Under the pieces are notes generated by a model. It had not been told where the DNA came from. It saw nothing but the letters and a program-made list of their open reading frames with translations, and searched no databases. From Acidimicrobiales bacterium (GTDB taxonomy: Bacteria > Actinomycetota > Acidimicrobiia > Acidimicrobiales > Poriferisodalaceae), in NCBI GenBank assembly GCA_009843525.1, contig VYDH01000010.1, forward strand, positions 1-63,396: a DNA stretch of 63,396 nt, in the 5' to 3' direction. This document shows, piece by piece, positions 17,587 through 26,171 of this stretch. The translations under genes were made by a program, and so were the position numbers. Position 1 is the first letter of the stretch. The number at the start of each line of letters is the position of its first letter.

Positions 17587-18153
17587 GTGCTCAGCGAAGC
17601 CCAGAAGATCGCGAAATACTTGGTGGTGTGCGAACTCGTTGATGACGACGACTATACGGGCACGGCTGACATCGATACCGACGCGTTCGCTTACCCCGAT
17701 GTGATCGCCCTAGGAACACAAACTGACTTCAAGCAAGCGCTAGTGTCTCGCAGCGATACGTATTCGTCACGGCCCGAGGTGACACCAGCAGTTGATCTCG
17801 GCGCGACGACACGACGTACAGAGGCTGCCGTCCATGTCAGCCTGTCTGAGTTCGCGGTGCTGGATAATGGGCAGAGATTCGCTTTGCGTGATGATCGAGG
17901 TCTTGGCCTTGGCCCTAATCGATTCAATATATGGCAACGCTGGAATCAAGGCAGATTGACGCGATTCATCTGCGAGTATATCGTTGAAGACCACCTCGAC
18001 GACTCCACAATTTGCGACTCGATCATGGAACAATTTATGCACTTCCACCGTCTCGTAATTGACATAAGTTCTCTACAGACAGTCCTCTCCGCTTCACCAG
18101 CGGTTGAATTTGGTAGCAAGATTCAGTCGAAGTGGCGAGAATGCCTCACCTGA
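17587..18153 (+). CDS. Hypothetical protein
   Basis: 188 residues, GTG start with an AGGAA-like site upstream, 38 nt after the secreted protein. Acidic patches (ELVDDDDYTGTADIDTD, YIVEDHLDDSTI) and no membrane segment, signal peptide or motif that I recognise. Third-position GC is lower than in the flanking genes, as in 16934-17548, so the two may have arrived together. Coding nature rests on an open frame of full length and on position only. Confidence 0.5.
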   Translation: MLSEAQKIAKYLVVCELVDDDDYTGTADIDTDAFAYPDVIALGTQTDFKQALVSRSDTYSSRPEVTPAVDLGATTRRTEAAVHVSLSEFAVLDNGQRFALRDDRGLGLGPNRFNIWQRWNQGRLTRFICEYIVEDHLDDSTICDSIMEQFMHFHRLVIDISSLQTVLSASPAVEFGSKIQSKWRECLT

Positions 18154-18309
18154 TTGACTGGTTGCAGTCCATACCACAAACCAAGGACGCAGTTTTCTGC
18201 AGTTTTGGAGTGCCGATCTGCATCTGTGCGAATGGCTGCGAGACAGCGGCCGGTACTCATCGGAGACTAGCTGTTCATTTCGAGTGTAGGTAGGTCCGGA
18301 CTCTGGGTC

Positions 18310-18810
18310 TCAAGGTGTTGCGAATTCTGCGAGAAGACCGATAAGTGCGTCGGAGGCCTCGCGGTCCTGGGCGATGCGGTCCTCGGTCTCGTACGTGATC
18401 TTGCGGGCGATGCGTGTGCCCGAATCACCGACGGCTGCGATGTGTGCCCGGTCTTCGCCGCGCCGGGGCGGATCGGTCACCAGAGCGGCCGTGCATGAGA
18501 CGCCGGCAAGCGGCCATGGCTCAGTGCCGGGCTTGGGCGTCGACACTAGGCGTTGCGCCCGGGCCAGACAGCCGTCGGCCATGGCCAAGGCGGCCTCGTC
18601 TGACACGTGCGGCTCGAGCTCCGAGCCCATCAGCTCATACAGCGACTTCACCGAGTACGGCACCGTGGCCTCGAGAATCGTGCGCGAGCCGCCCGGCACC
18701 GTCAGCAGGTCGCTGACTGCCAGCATGCCGCCCCCGGTGACCGACAGCACGATGCGCAGCGGCGAGTCATGGATGGCCCGGATCGCAGCCAGTCGCTCGT
18801 CAGGTGTCAT
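18310..18810 (-). CDS. CinA-like (nicotinamide-nucleotide amidase-related) domain protein
   Basis: 166 residues resembling the C-terminal domain of CinA. The segment LSVTGGGMLAVSDLLTVPGGSRTILEATVPYS matches the variant found in plant and fungal cytidylyltransferase-related proteins more than bacterial CinA/PncC. VSDEAALAMADGCLARAQRL follows, and later GVSCTAALVTDPPRRGEDRAHIA resembles the GVS...G block with an altered loop. A nucleotide-amide hydrolase function is plausible but not shown. It overlaps the upstream NAD(P)-binding gene by 4 nt (ATGA), so the two are translated together. Confidence 0.72.
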   Translation of the reverse strand: MTPDERLAAIRAIHDSPLRIVLSVTGGGMLAVSDLLTVPGGSRTILEATVPYSVKSLYELMGSELEPHVSDEAALAMADGCLARAQRLVSTPKPGTEPWPLAGVSCTAALVTDPPRRGEDRAHIAAVGDSGTRIARKITYETEDRIAQDREASDALIGLLAEFATP

Positions 18811-19418
18811 GAGGTCACCGTGATGGCTTGCCAGATGTAGGTGCTGTCGTCGAGCTGATCCACGAGGAAGCCGGCGAGGGCGGCGCGATGGATGCGCTTG
18901 GTCGGACTCGAGTTGGAGGCAGTGACCGATCGGCGTTCCAGCTTGTCGGACAGTACCGCGGGGCGGACGATGGTCCAGTTCGTATTGCTTCTGCGCACGG
19001 CCTCCTCTTGGGATTGATGGTCGGCGAAGACGTTCCGCAGCATGGTCTTGAACATCAGCTTCGAGCTGACCGGATTCTGAGCCCAGCTGTCGCCGACGCC
19101 CGCCGCGGACACCACGACGAGCCGCTCGACACCGTGACGATCTACAGCGTCGACGATGTTCTGAGTGCCGCTCGTCAGCGTCGTCCGATCCTTGAGGTTC
19201 GCACTGCCGAGGCACACGATGACGGCGTCATGGCCATCGACGGCATCTGCGACGACCTCAGCGTCGAACACATCGCCTCGTGCAAGCGTCAAGCGGTCCT
19301 CCGCATCCAGCCGTTCCACGGAACGCCCAAAGGCCGTTGTCTCGTGGCCGTCGTCGAGCGCCCTGCGGACCGCGTGCCGCCCCGTCTTCCCGGTCGCTCC
19401 GAAGATGATGACGCGCAT
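18807..19418 (-). CDS. NAD(P)-binding atypical SDR family protein
   Basis: 203 residues with the NmrA/atypical short-chain-dehydrogenase fold. GATGKTGRHAVRRAL is the dinucleotide motif at the N-terminus, GDVFDAEVVADAVDGHDAVIVCLG follows, and VERLVVVSAAGVG and NWTIVRPAVLSD are the usual later strands. No Tyr-x3-Lys catalytic pair is evident, as is common in the NmrA type. The start at 19418 has GGGGAG upstream. It is translationally coupled to the CinA-like gene and divergent from the restriction-modification genes. Confidence 0.85.
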   Translation of the reverse strand: MRVIIFGATGKTGRHAVRRALDDGHETTAFGRSVERLDAEDRLTLARGDVFDAEVVADAVDGHDAVIVCLGSANLKDRTTLTSGTQNIVDAVDRHGVERLVVVSAAGVGDSWAQNPVSSKLMFKTMLRNVFADHQSQEEAVRRSNTNWTIVRPAVLSDKLERRSVTASNSSPTKRIHRAALAGFLVDQLDDSTYIWQAITVTS

Positions 19419-19630
19419 ATTGGCTCCCCAGTAGCGGCTGTAGCGCATGCTGCATGAACTGCGAGCGCCGTCAAGCACGCTACTGGCGAGTCGACCGGCG
19501 GCTCGGATTCGGTGTGCGCGACATCGGAGCTGCACGAACAATTGTTGTCACACCCCTGGATGACGATGAGTCGGCGGGCGGCATGAGCGCTCCGCGGACT
19601 TGGAGGTGTCGTGTGCAAGCATGCCAGCAG

Positions 19631-21286
19631 ATGGCCTTGACCCTGCCAGTCGCGGCACTCGATGACGGCCCGGCCGCGGGCATCGTCGACGAACCACAGT
19701 TGTGCGCGGTTGCGTGGGCTCTCGTCGGCAACGGCTGCCTCAACGATGTGGGCCGCGCCGAGTCGAGGTTGATCGCACGGGCGAATGAGTTGCCTTCATC
19801 AGCCGCAATCGAGCGAGTTACGTCGGCGATCCGGTCGGGTGAGGACCCGCTGGGTACTGCGTTCGCCTCGCTACGGTCAGCCGCACAGCGGCGCAAGCTG
19901 GGGGCGACCTACACGCCAGCGTCCCTGATCGGGCCGATGTCAGAATGGCTCGCCAATCACAAGCGTGCATCCCGGATTGTGGATCCCGGCGCCGGCTCAG
20001 CGAGGTTCTTGGTTGCGGCAGGCCGGCTCCTGCCAGATGCTCGACTCGTCGCGATCGAGATCGACCCGCTCGCATCGCTAGTCGCACGCGCGAACCTGAC
20101 GGTCCTGGGCTTCGATGTGAGGTCCGAGGTGCACACGGCCGACTACCGCACGCTGACACTGGCTCCTGCTTCCGGCCCGACAGCGTTCATCGGGAACCCC
20201 CCCTACGTGCGGCACCATGACATAGCGCCCAAGTGGAAGGCATGGCTGCGAGCACGCTCCGAGGAACTGGGCTTGAAGGCGTCGGCGCTCGCGGGCCTAC
20301 ACGTTCACTTTTTGCTCGCGACCGCACATCTCGCGCGAACCGGTGACTACGGCGTATTCGTCACCTCGTCCGAATGGCTCGACGTGGGCTACGGGCAGCT
20401 CGCCCGCGAACTGGTCGCAGGGCCGTTGGGCGGCGTTTCCGTTCATGTTCTCGATGCCCGAAGCCAGCCTTTCGCGGACGCTGCCACCACGGCGGCCGTA
20501 ACAGCGTTCGACGTGGGGGAGTCGCGGCGCGGCGTTCGTGTGCGCAAGATCAAGCGAACCGAGGAATTGCGAGGCCTGCAAGGCGGCAAGCGGTTCAGCC
20601 GCGGGACACTGCGCACGACGCGTCGCTGGTCGTCGCTATTGGAACCCAAGGTCAACGTGCCGTCGGAGTTCGTTCAGCTAGGCGAGTTCTGTCGTGTGCA
20701 TCGGGGAACGGTCACTGGCGCAAATGCCACGTGGGTCACCAAGCAGCACGACCCGAGATTGCCGACTGCTGTGCTGGTCCCCTCGGTGACCAAGGCTTCC
20801 GAGCTCATCGATCTGGACTCGGCATTCTTGAGAGATGACTGCCATCTTCGTGCGGTGATCGACCTGCCGGAAGACCTAGATGTCTTGGAAGCCGACGGTC
20901 GGGAGCTCGTCGAGCGGTTCTTGCGATCGGCCCGACGGGCGGGTGCGGCGGGCAGCTACATCGCTCGTCACAGGAAGCCTTGGTGGTCTGTCAAGCTGCG
21001 TGATCCTGCCCCGATTCTGGCCACCTACATGGCTCGGCGCCCGCCGACATTCGTGCGCAACCTCGCAACGGCCAGAAATCTCAACACCGTGCACGGCATC
21101 TACCCCACACAGCAGTTGTCCGATCGTGCGCTCTGCCACTTGACGATGGCTCTTCGCGACGGCACCACCTTGACCGGTGGTCGTACATACGCTGGCGGCC
21201 TGACGAAATTTGAGCCCTCGGAGATGGCCCAACTCATGGTCCCGCCGCCGAACTGGCTGGAGTCGGGCGAGCCATGGCCCTCATAG
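19631..21286 (+). CDS. Type II DNA adenine-N6 methyltransferase (XamI-type RM system)
   Basis: 551 residues from the chosen ATG; in-frame starts at 19583 and 19454 also exist and the true one is unsure. The cofactor motif I is DPGAGSARFLVAAG (about 118), the X motif is YTPASL just before it and the catalytic motif IV is NPPYV at 189-193, the order of gamma-type N6-adenine methylases of the Eco57I/TaqI kind. The C-terminal half has target-recognition-like segments. The gene overlaps the XamI-like endonuclease by 13 nt, so it should protect the host at the endonuclease's site. Confidence 0.85.
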   Translation: MALTLPVAALDDGPAAGIVDEPQLCAVAWALVGNGCLNDVGRAESRLIARANELPSSAAIERVTSAIRSGEDPLGTAFASLRSAAQRRKLGATYTPASLIGPMSEWLANHKRASRIVDPGAGSARFLVAAGRLLPDARLVAIEIDPLASLVARANLTVLGFDVRSEVHTADYRTLTLAPASGPTAFIGNPPYVRHHDIAPKWKAWLRARSEELGLKASALAGLHVHFLLATAHLARTGDYGVFVTSSEWLDVGYGQLARELVAGPLGGVSVHVLDARSQPFADAATTAAVTAFDVGESRRGVRVRKIKRTEELRGLQGGKRFSRGTLRTTRRWSSLLEPKVNVPSEFVQLGEFCRVHRGTVTGANATWVTKQHDPRLPTAVLVPSVTKASELIDLDSAFLRDDCHLRAVIDLPEDLDVLEADGRELVERFLRSARRAGAAGSYIARHRKPWWSVKLRDPAPILATYMARRPPTFVRNLATARNLNTVHGIYPTQQLSDRALCHLTMALRDGTTLTGGRTYAGGLTKFEPSEMAQLMVPPPNWLESGEPWPS

Positions 21287-22188
21287 ATCCTCCGCGCTGG
21301 TCGGGCGACGTGCTCGAACGAGAGCGCCTCAAGGCCATCGAGATTTTCCGCGAGGAACGGCTCACTGAGCCCCTGGAGCGGTATCTCAAGGCGTTCGACG
21401 GCTATGCCGCCAGCGTCGACCGTCTCATGCGCGAGAGCGGCGAGCTCCGGTCGCTGCACGATGTCGCTCAGGAAGTACTGAGCGACGCAGACTTGCTGGA
21501 GGCCGTTCGCTACCTCGCTGGGCCACCCGTCTCTGCCGACGATCTCATGGAACTGGCAGAGACCCAGTTGACGGCGAGCCGATTACGGGACGACCGAGTT
21601 GCCGCTCAACGTGTGATCGAGACCGTCTTGGACATGCTTGATTGCCGCCGATTCGCTTGGGTGGCTGAGAATCGGCAACCCACTGATGGCGAACGATCCG
21701 CGGCTGCTCTGGCGTCGGCCGCTCTCATGGCGAGCCAGCGGGTGCGGACAAACCGAGCCAACAGCGCCAAGACCGACCAAGAGGAGGCTGTTCGCAGCCA
21801 CCTCGCCGCCTCGGGTCTCACAGAGGTAGAGACACGCGACATCTGGACACCAGCAGATGCGCCAGGGCGTGGTGACTTCTGCGCCGAGAGTTCCGTCGCC
21901 GGCCGCAAGGCCGACGTGGTCGTCGGCTTGCATGACGGTCGAGTGATGCCGATCGAATGCAAAGTCTCCAATTCGTCAACGAATTCGGTGAAGCGGCTGA
22001 ACAACGACGCTGCAGCCAAGGCCGCCGAATGGCTCCGAGCATTCGGCCATCAGGGAGTCGTGCCGACGGCCGTACTGTCAGGCGTCTTCAAGACCCACAA
22101 CCTCATCCAGGCCCAAGACAGCGGCCTCACCATCTTCTGGGCCCACGACCTCGCGCCACTGACGGCCTTCGTAGCGCTGACTGTCTGA
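21274..22188 (+). CDS. XamI family type II restriction endonuclease
   Basis: 304 residues. The N-terminus IDPPRWSGDVLERERLKAIEIFREER matches the XamI family as I know it. A PD-(D/E)xK catalytic core is visible as D214 in RKADVVVGL and E228-x-K230 in MPIECKVSNS. XamI cuts GTCGAC (SalI site); specificity here is inferred from the family only. The ATG lies inside the end of the methylase gene, so translation of the two is coupled. GTCGAC occurs many times in this window (for example 135, 622, 1618, 2243 and 3715), so if the inference holds, methylation must be active. Confidence 0.82.
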   Translation: MALIDPPRWSGDVLERERLKAIEIFREERLTEPLERYLKAFDGYAASVDRLMRESGELRSLHDVAQEVLSDADLLEAVRYLAGPPVSADDLMELAETQLTASRLRDDRVAAQRVIETVLDMLDCRRFAWVAENRQPTDGERSAAALASAALMASQRVRTNRANSAKTDQEEAVRSHLAASGLTEVETRDIWTPADAPGRGDFCAESSVAGRKADVVVGLHDGRVMPIECKVSNSSTNSVKRLNNDAAAKAAEWLRAFGHQGVVPTAVLSGVFKTHNLIQAQDSGLTIFWAHDLAPLTAFVALTV

Positions 22189-22279
22189 ACGGGACTGGCC
22201 AACGCCGTTCCCGGGTTGTCACCGCCTATCGGCACATTCCGGGTCCGAGACTGTCATCGGACAGCACGGGCTGTGCGCA

Positions 22280-22285
22280 TACACT
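22280..22285 (+). promoter_or_regulatory. Putative -10 box (TACACT), leaderless
   Basis: TACACT ends 6 nt before the ATG at 22292. Confidence 0.35.
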
Positions 22286-22291
22286 TGAGCC

Positions 22292-22594
22292 ATGGCAAGC
22301 CGTCTTCGAGAGATTGAACAGGCGATCGCTGCTGCCAAGCGGGACGCCGAATCATTGATCGCTCTTGAATTAGAACTGGCTGCCGTCGGTGTGTCCGCTC
22401 GAGAAGCCAACCAGAGCATCGCTGCACGACGCCGAACCCTGCGGCAGGACTTCAAGCAGTCCCCGGCTCGCAACCGCTGGTACGACGAGCACGATTACGA
22501 CAACGATTGCTACGAAGCTTGGGACTCCGTCGGCACCGAGCGACATGTGCGGCACATACAAGCGCTCTTGGCTGACAGCACCGGACACAGCTAG
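22292..22594 (+). CDS. Small hypothetical protein with N-terminal coiled coil
   Basis: 100 residues. The first 55 form a heptad-like helix (REIEQAIAAAKRDAESLIALELELAAV, then REANQSIAARRRTLRQ), followed by a Trp/Tyr/Asp-rich stretch (RWYDEHDYDNDCYEAW). No known family is recognised. A TACACT box 6 nt upstream of the ATG and a position 103 nt after the endonuclease support it as a real gene. Its role next to the restriction system is unknown. Confidence 0.5.
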   Translation: MASRLREIEQAIAAAKRDAESLIALELELAAVGVSAREANQSIAARRRTLRQDFKQSPARNRWYDEHDYDNDCYEAWDSVGTERHVRHIQALLADSTGHS

Positions 22595-22992
22595 CGAGAC
22601 CTGCCGACGCAGTTCTCTGCCCAAGCGTCCGATCCTGCTCGCGCTAGAGGATGGCAGCGGCATGTCGGGTTTGCTCTGCACCGAGGCGATTCACGCCAAG
22701 CCGCGGGGTTACGTATCGGCATGCGGTGGTGAACTGCGGCGAATGCGCAAACGGCACCACACCCCCATTGGACATGCCGTCACTCTCGCAGACCCGGGCC
22801 ACAAGTCACGAGACTCGTCAGCGGCATCGGCCCTCGCAGTGAGACGGCCGGGTAGCGGTAGGTGCTGAACGGCCGCATGCCGGTACTGGCGCACAGCATC
22901 AGCGATGTGCGCCCGGCACGCGGCTGAAGAGGCGGCGGGGCTGCCGCTGGTGGACAGAACTACGCACCGCGCGATCACTGGGGAAATATTCA
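22595..22992. other. 398 bp without a supported gene
   Basis: No convincing ORF, repeat or hairpin was found between the two small orphans. A 63-codon frame at 22651-22842 contains two CxxC pairs (CRVC, CGEC) but has no promoter box or ribosome site and is not called. Confidence 0.4.
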
Positions 22993-23454
22993 ATGTCGCT
23001 GCCGGACACCTCTCTACGCTTGGCAGGCATGCGACGCTCCAAGATCGACACAGCGAAACAAGAGATCATCGCAGGTCTGCGCAACGGATCGACTTGGCAA
23101 GACGCCGTCTGGGGCGCCACCATCGACTTGGGCACCGTGCGGGCAGACAAATGGAGGCAGAAGGATCCTGAGTTCGACAATGCCTGCTGGGATGCCGCGG
23201 TGTCCTCTGACACTCAATGGCGCGCTGCTAACCCCCAAGAAGCGGACAAACGAGACGAGTGGTACCGGGTCAATGACATCAATTCAAGCGCTCGCTTTCG
23301 CACGTTGTCCGGCACAATGACGACAGACGAGGCGGCAGAATGGGCATCCCAGCAAATCGACGAGGGAGCGGGAACCCCTCTGTCGGACCTATCGAGGGAT
23401 CACATGCTGAGCAGTCGCCTCGGGCTACGGCAACCGGCAGCGCGATCAATGTGA
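22993..23454 (+). CDS. Hypothetical protein with helix-turn-helix-like N-terminus
   Basis: 153 residues. The stretch RRSKIDTAKQEIIAGLRNGSTWQDAVWGATIDLGTVRADKWRQKDPEFDNACWDA (residues 14-68) has the layout of the helix-turn-helix found in small terminase-like and phage-associated DNA-binding proteins, in which a WR.KDPEF segment follows the recognition helix. The rest, rich in Asp, Glu and Ser, has no recognised motif. The start has GGGGAA about 7 nt upstream. It may be a remnant of a mobile segment or a regulator; I cannot decide. Confidence 0.5.
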   Translation: MSLPDTSLRLAGMRRSKIDTAKQEIIAGLRNGSTWQDAVWGATIDLGTVRADKWRQKDPEFDNACWDAAVSSDTQWRAANPQEADKRDEWYRVNDINSSARFRTLSGTMTTDEAAEWASQQIDEGAGTPLSDLSRDHMLSSRLGLRQPAARSM

Positions 23455-23605
23455 CGAACCGCAACGTGCCGAGTGTCAGGAATGGCGGCGCGGGCCATCG
23501 GCAGCACAATCGCACCGGAGCAACCCGCAGAGAGGCAGCCAGCGTCCATGTGCCCCTGATAGAGACCCGCTGGACTGTCCGACGAGTGGTCGCGGGTCCT
23601 TCCGG

Positions 23606-26065
23606 TCAGCCGATGGCGCCGGCGACGGCGAGCTCGACGACGCGGTCGTCGTCGTAGCCGAGGACGTCTCGCAGGACCGCGTCGTTGTGCTCGCCCAAGC
23701 TGGGGCCTGAACGGCTGATGGCATGGGGCGTCGCGCTGAGCTGCAGGCGAGGCGCCTCCACGACCATGCGCTCGTACAGCGGGTGTTCGACCTCCAGCCA
23801 ATGGCCCCGGTGGTTCAGTTGCGGATCGGCGAAGCAGCCCACGCTGTTCTGGTTTGCGTGCGACGGAATGCCGGCCGCTTGCAGGGCGGCTTCGGCTTCG
23901 GCGGGGGTGCGCTGGGCCGCCCAGCCTCCGACGATGGCATCGATCTCATCGACACGTCCAAGTCGCCCCGCTGCGTCCAGGCCGGCCAGGTCGGCAGGAA
24001 CTGCATGGCCGCCCGCATCGAGCACCTCGCACAGCGACTCCCAGTGATGCTCGGTCTCGCAGACGATCGCGACCCATGGGTCCGGCGGCTCGAGCGGGTT
24101 GTCGGGCTCGGCGCCGCCTGCGTCGCACGGGTACATGGCGTGGGGACACATGAAGGCGTCCGCGTTGCCCATCCGTGTCGCCTCGTCGCCGTTCACGGTC
24201 TTCGCGAGCACCTCGGTCGCCAGGAAGTGAATGGCGGCCTCGGCCTGCGCGAAGTCCAGATGCTGGCCGCGACCGTCGGGGTCGGCATCGCGGGCATCGA
24301 GCGCCGCCATGAGCAGCGGCACCATGAACTGCGGTGTGACGTAGTCGGTGTAGGCCAGGAACGGCCCCGCCGGAGGTCGGTCCGGCCAGCCGGTCATCTC
24401 GTAGTAGCCGGTGATGGCCCCGGCCAGGTTGCCGAACCCGGCGAATGTGGACAGCGGACCGCTCTGGCCCATCAGACTCGTGCTCAGCAGGATCAACTCC
24501 GGGTTCCGTTCGGCCAGCACGTCGTAGCCGATTCCCCACGCCTCGAGTGTTCCCGGCGTGTAGGACTCGACGAAGACGTCGGCCCACTCGACCAGGTCGC
24601 ACAGCACCTCTCTTCCGGCCTCGGTATTGAGATCCAGGGTCACGCCCCGCTTGCCGGCGTTCAAGGTGCCGAACTGGATCGAGGCATCAGGCCCCATATC
24701 CCCCCGCAGGCCGCCGCCGGCACCTCGGGCGGCGTCGAAGCGAGCCGGCCCTTCCACCTTGATGACCGTGGCGCCGAAATCGGCGAGCAGCCGCGTCGTG
24801 AACGGTCCGGCGTACACCCAGGTCGTGTCGAGCACCTTGAGGCCTTCGAGCGGTCGTGGCGACGCCGGGTCGCTGCCGGCGTCCCGCAACGCCTCGGCGG
24901 ACTCCAGCAGCGCCGAGCGCGGCGCAGCCTTCACTGCCTCGGTGTCGGCGCCGAGTGCGGGCGGACCGCCGAGTGCACGCAGGGGCGTGCGGCTGGGCTG
25001 GCACCAGCGCCCGGGCGTGGTGACACTGCCCCATGCGGCGTCGTCCACCACGTCCCAGTAGCCCCGCTGCGAGAAGTGGTCGACGTTCACGAGCTCGGCA
25101 GGGGCGTAGACGGGTGCCAGCAGCACCTCCCGGCGCTGGGCCTCGGAGAACAGGTCGGCCCGCGTCATCGACGATGTCATGGCAGCGATGGCGGCTTTCG
25201 CTGCCTCCATCTGCGCGGGCGCCACTTCGGGATCGGTGAACAGGCGCATGCCGAACTCGACCCAGTCGAGCCCCGCCAGTTCGTCGTCGCAGAACCCCAG
25301 CTCATGGACCCACTCCATCAGCCGGGCGGTGAAGCGGCCGATGGTGTCGCCGAACAGCAGCGTGATGGAGACGAAGCCGTCCGCAGCGGCATACACGAAC
25401 TGCAGATGGAAGTTCAGCAGCAGAATCCCACCGGACGTCCTGCGCGCCGACGGGTACGCATTCGCACTGTGCACGATGCCGGGAAAGGCGGTCTGCATCA
25501 TCGCCTGCTGGGCGGAGATGTCGACATGCTGGCCCCAGCCGCTGCGATCGCGCTGGCGCAGCGCGAGCGCAGTGCCGACCGCTCCATGGGAACCGGCGTG
25601 CAGCCAGCTCTGCGGCGCGGTGATGCGCAGCGGCGCCCGGTCGGTGTCGCCGGTGATGGCCGCACTGCATGCGGACGCTGCGATGGTGAGGTCTGTCGCC
25701 GCCCAGTCGGCCTTCGGGCCGCTGCTGCCGAACGCGGTGACCGTGGTGTGCACGAGTCCCGGGTTGATCGCGCGCAGCTCGTCGTAGTCGAGACCCAGAC
25801 CAGGGTCGGGCGACTCGATCAGCGCGTCGGCACCCGCGACGAGCTCCAGCAGCTCATTGCGATCGGTGATGACGCAGCTCTGTGCGCCCCGGCGCTGCGC
25901 CCACCATTGGAGCGACGTGCCGTCGGGGCCTTGACTGCGGTGGTCGCGGCCTCGACCGTCGGGTCCTTCGATGAGCACCACTTCGGCGCCGAGCGAGCCC
26001 AAGATGGCGGAGCACATCGCGCCCCGGTGGTCGGTGAGATCGAGTATCCGGTACGGCTTCAGCAT
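23606..26065 (-). CDS. Double-domain CaiB/BaiF (type III) CoA-transferase
   Basis: 819 residues, again two CoA-transferase units in one chain. Unit 1 starts MLKPYRILDLTDHRGAMCSAILG and has the Asp block GWGQHVDISAQQ; unit 2, from about 415, starts LEGLKVLDTTWVYAGPFTTRLLADFGATVIKVEGP and has GRGQHLDFAQAEAAIH. Both catalytic Asp are kept. The linker carries the conserved LLAPVYAPAELVNVDHFSQRGYW block. The start at 26065 is fixed by a TAGCTT box 7 nt upstream; reading further upstream would run into the divergent thiolase-like gene. It is the intact counterpart of the interrupted gene at 28675-31101. Confidence 0.88.
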   Translation of the reverse strand: MLKPYRILDLTDHRGAMCSAILGSLGAEVVLIEGPDGRGRDHRSQGPDGTSLQWWAQRRGAQSCVITDRNELLELVAGADALIESPDPGLGLDYDELRAINPGLVHTTVTAFGSSGPKADWAATDLTIAASACSAAITGDTDRAPLRITAPQSWLHAGSHGAVGTALALRQRDRSGWGQHVDISAQQAMMQTAFPGIVHSANAYPSARRTSGGILLLNFHLQFVYAAADGFVSITLLFGDTIGRFTARLMEWVHELGFCDDELAGLDWVEFGMRLFTDPEVAPAQMEAAKAAIAAMTSSMTRADLFSEAQRREVLLAPVYAPAELVNVDHFSQRGYWDVVDDAAWGSVTTPGRWCQPSRTPLRALGGPPALGADTEAVKAAPRSALLESAEALRDAGSDPASPRPLEGLKVLDTTWVYAGPFTTRLLADFGATVIKVEGPARFDAARGAGGGLRGDMGPDASIQFGTLNAGKRGVTLDLNTEAGREVLCDLVEWADVFVESYTPGTLEAWGIGYDVLAERNPELILLSTSLMGQSGPLSTFAGFGNLAGAITGYYEMTGWPDRPPAGPFLAYTDYVTPQFMVPLLMAALDARDADPDGRGQHLDFAQAEAAIHFLATEVLAKTVNGDEATRMGNADAFMCPHAMYPCDAGGAEPDNPLEPPDPWVAIVCETEHHWESLCEVLDAGGHAVPADLAGLDAAGRLGRVDEIDAIVGGWAAQRTPAEAEAALQAAGIPSHANQNSVGCFADPQLNHRGHWLEVEHPLYERMVVEAPRLQLSATPHAISRSGPSLGEHNDAVLRDVLGYDDDRVVELAVAGAIG

Positions 26066-26072
26066 CGCCGCG

Positions 26073-26078
26073 AAGCTA
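26073..26078 (-). promoter_or_regulatory. Putative -10 box (TAGCTT), leaderless
   Basis: Minus-strand TAGCTT lies 7 nt before the ATG at 26065. Confidence 0.4.
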
Positions 26079-26158
26079 ACGCTCGCCGGCAGGACGGGTT
26101 GGCGCTTGAGGGCTTCAGCCGGCCGGTCCTGTTCCGGCACCGTCTTCGGCCCTGCGAC

Positions 26159-26164
26159 TAGGTT
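26159..26164 (+). promoter_or_regulatory. Putative -10 box (TAGGTT), leaderless
   Basis: TAGGTT lies 7 nt before the GTG at 26172 of the thiolase-like gene, in the 106-bp divergent spacer. Confidence 0.4.
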
Positions 26165-26171
26165 GCCGCCG

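Noticed and set aside
19454..19630. Upstream extension of the methylase to the ATG at 19454, with a TAGCGC 7 nt before it
   Set aside because: The added residues are Arg-rich and unlike methylase N-termini; kept only as an alternative start.
22651..22842. 63-codon frame with two CxxC pairs
   Set aside because: No promoter box or ribosome site, and cysteine pairs can arise by chance in this composition.
16934..23454. Calling this stretch a genomic island with defined ends
   Set aside because: Composition shifts only in the first two genes, and no flanking direct repeats, tRNA or integrase were seen.
23723..26161. 812-codon open frame on the plus strand
   Set aside because: Exactly antisense to the double CoA-transferase, rich in Arg/His/Gly/Val with no family motif; a GC-codon shadow.
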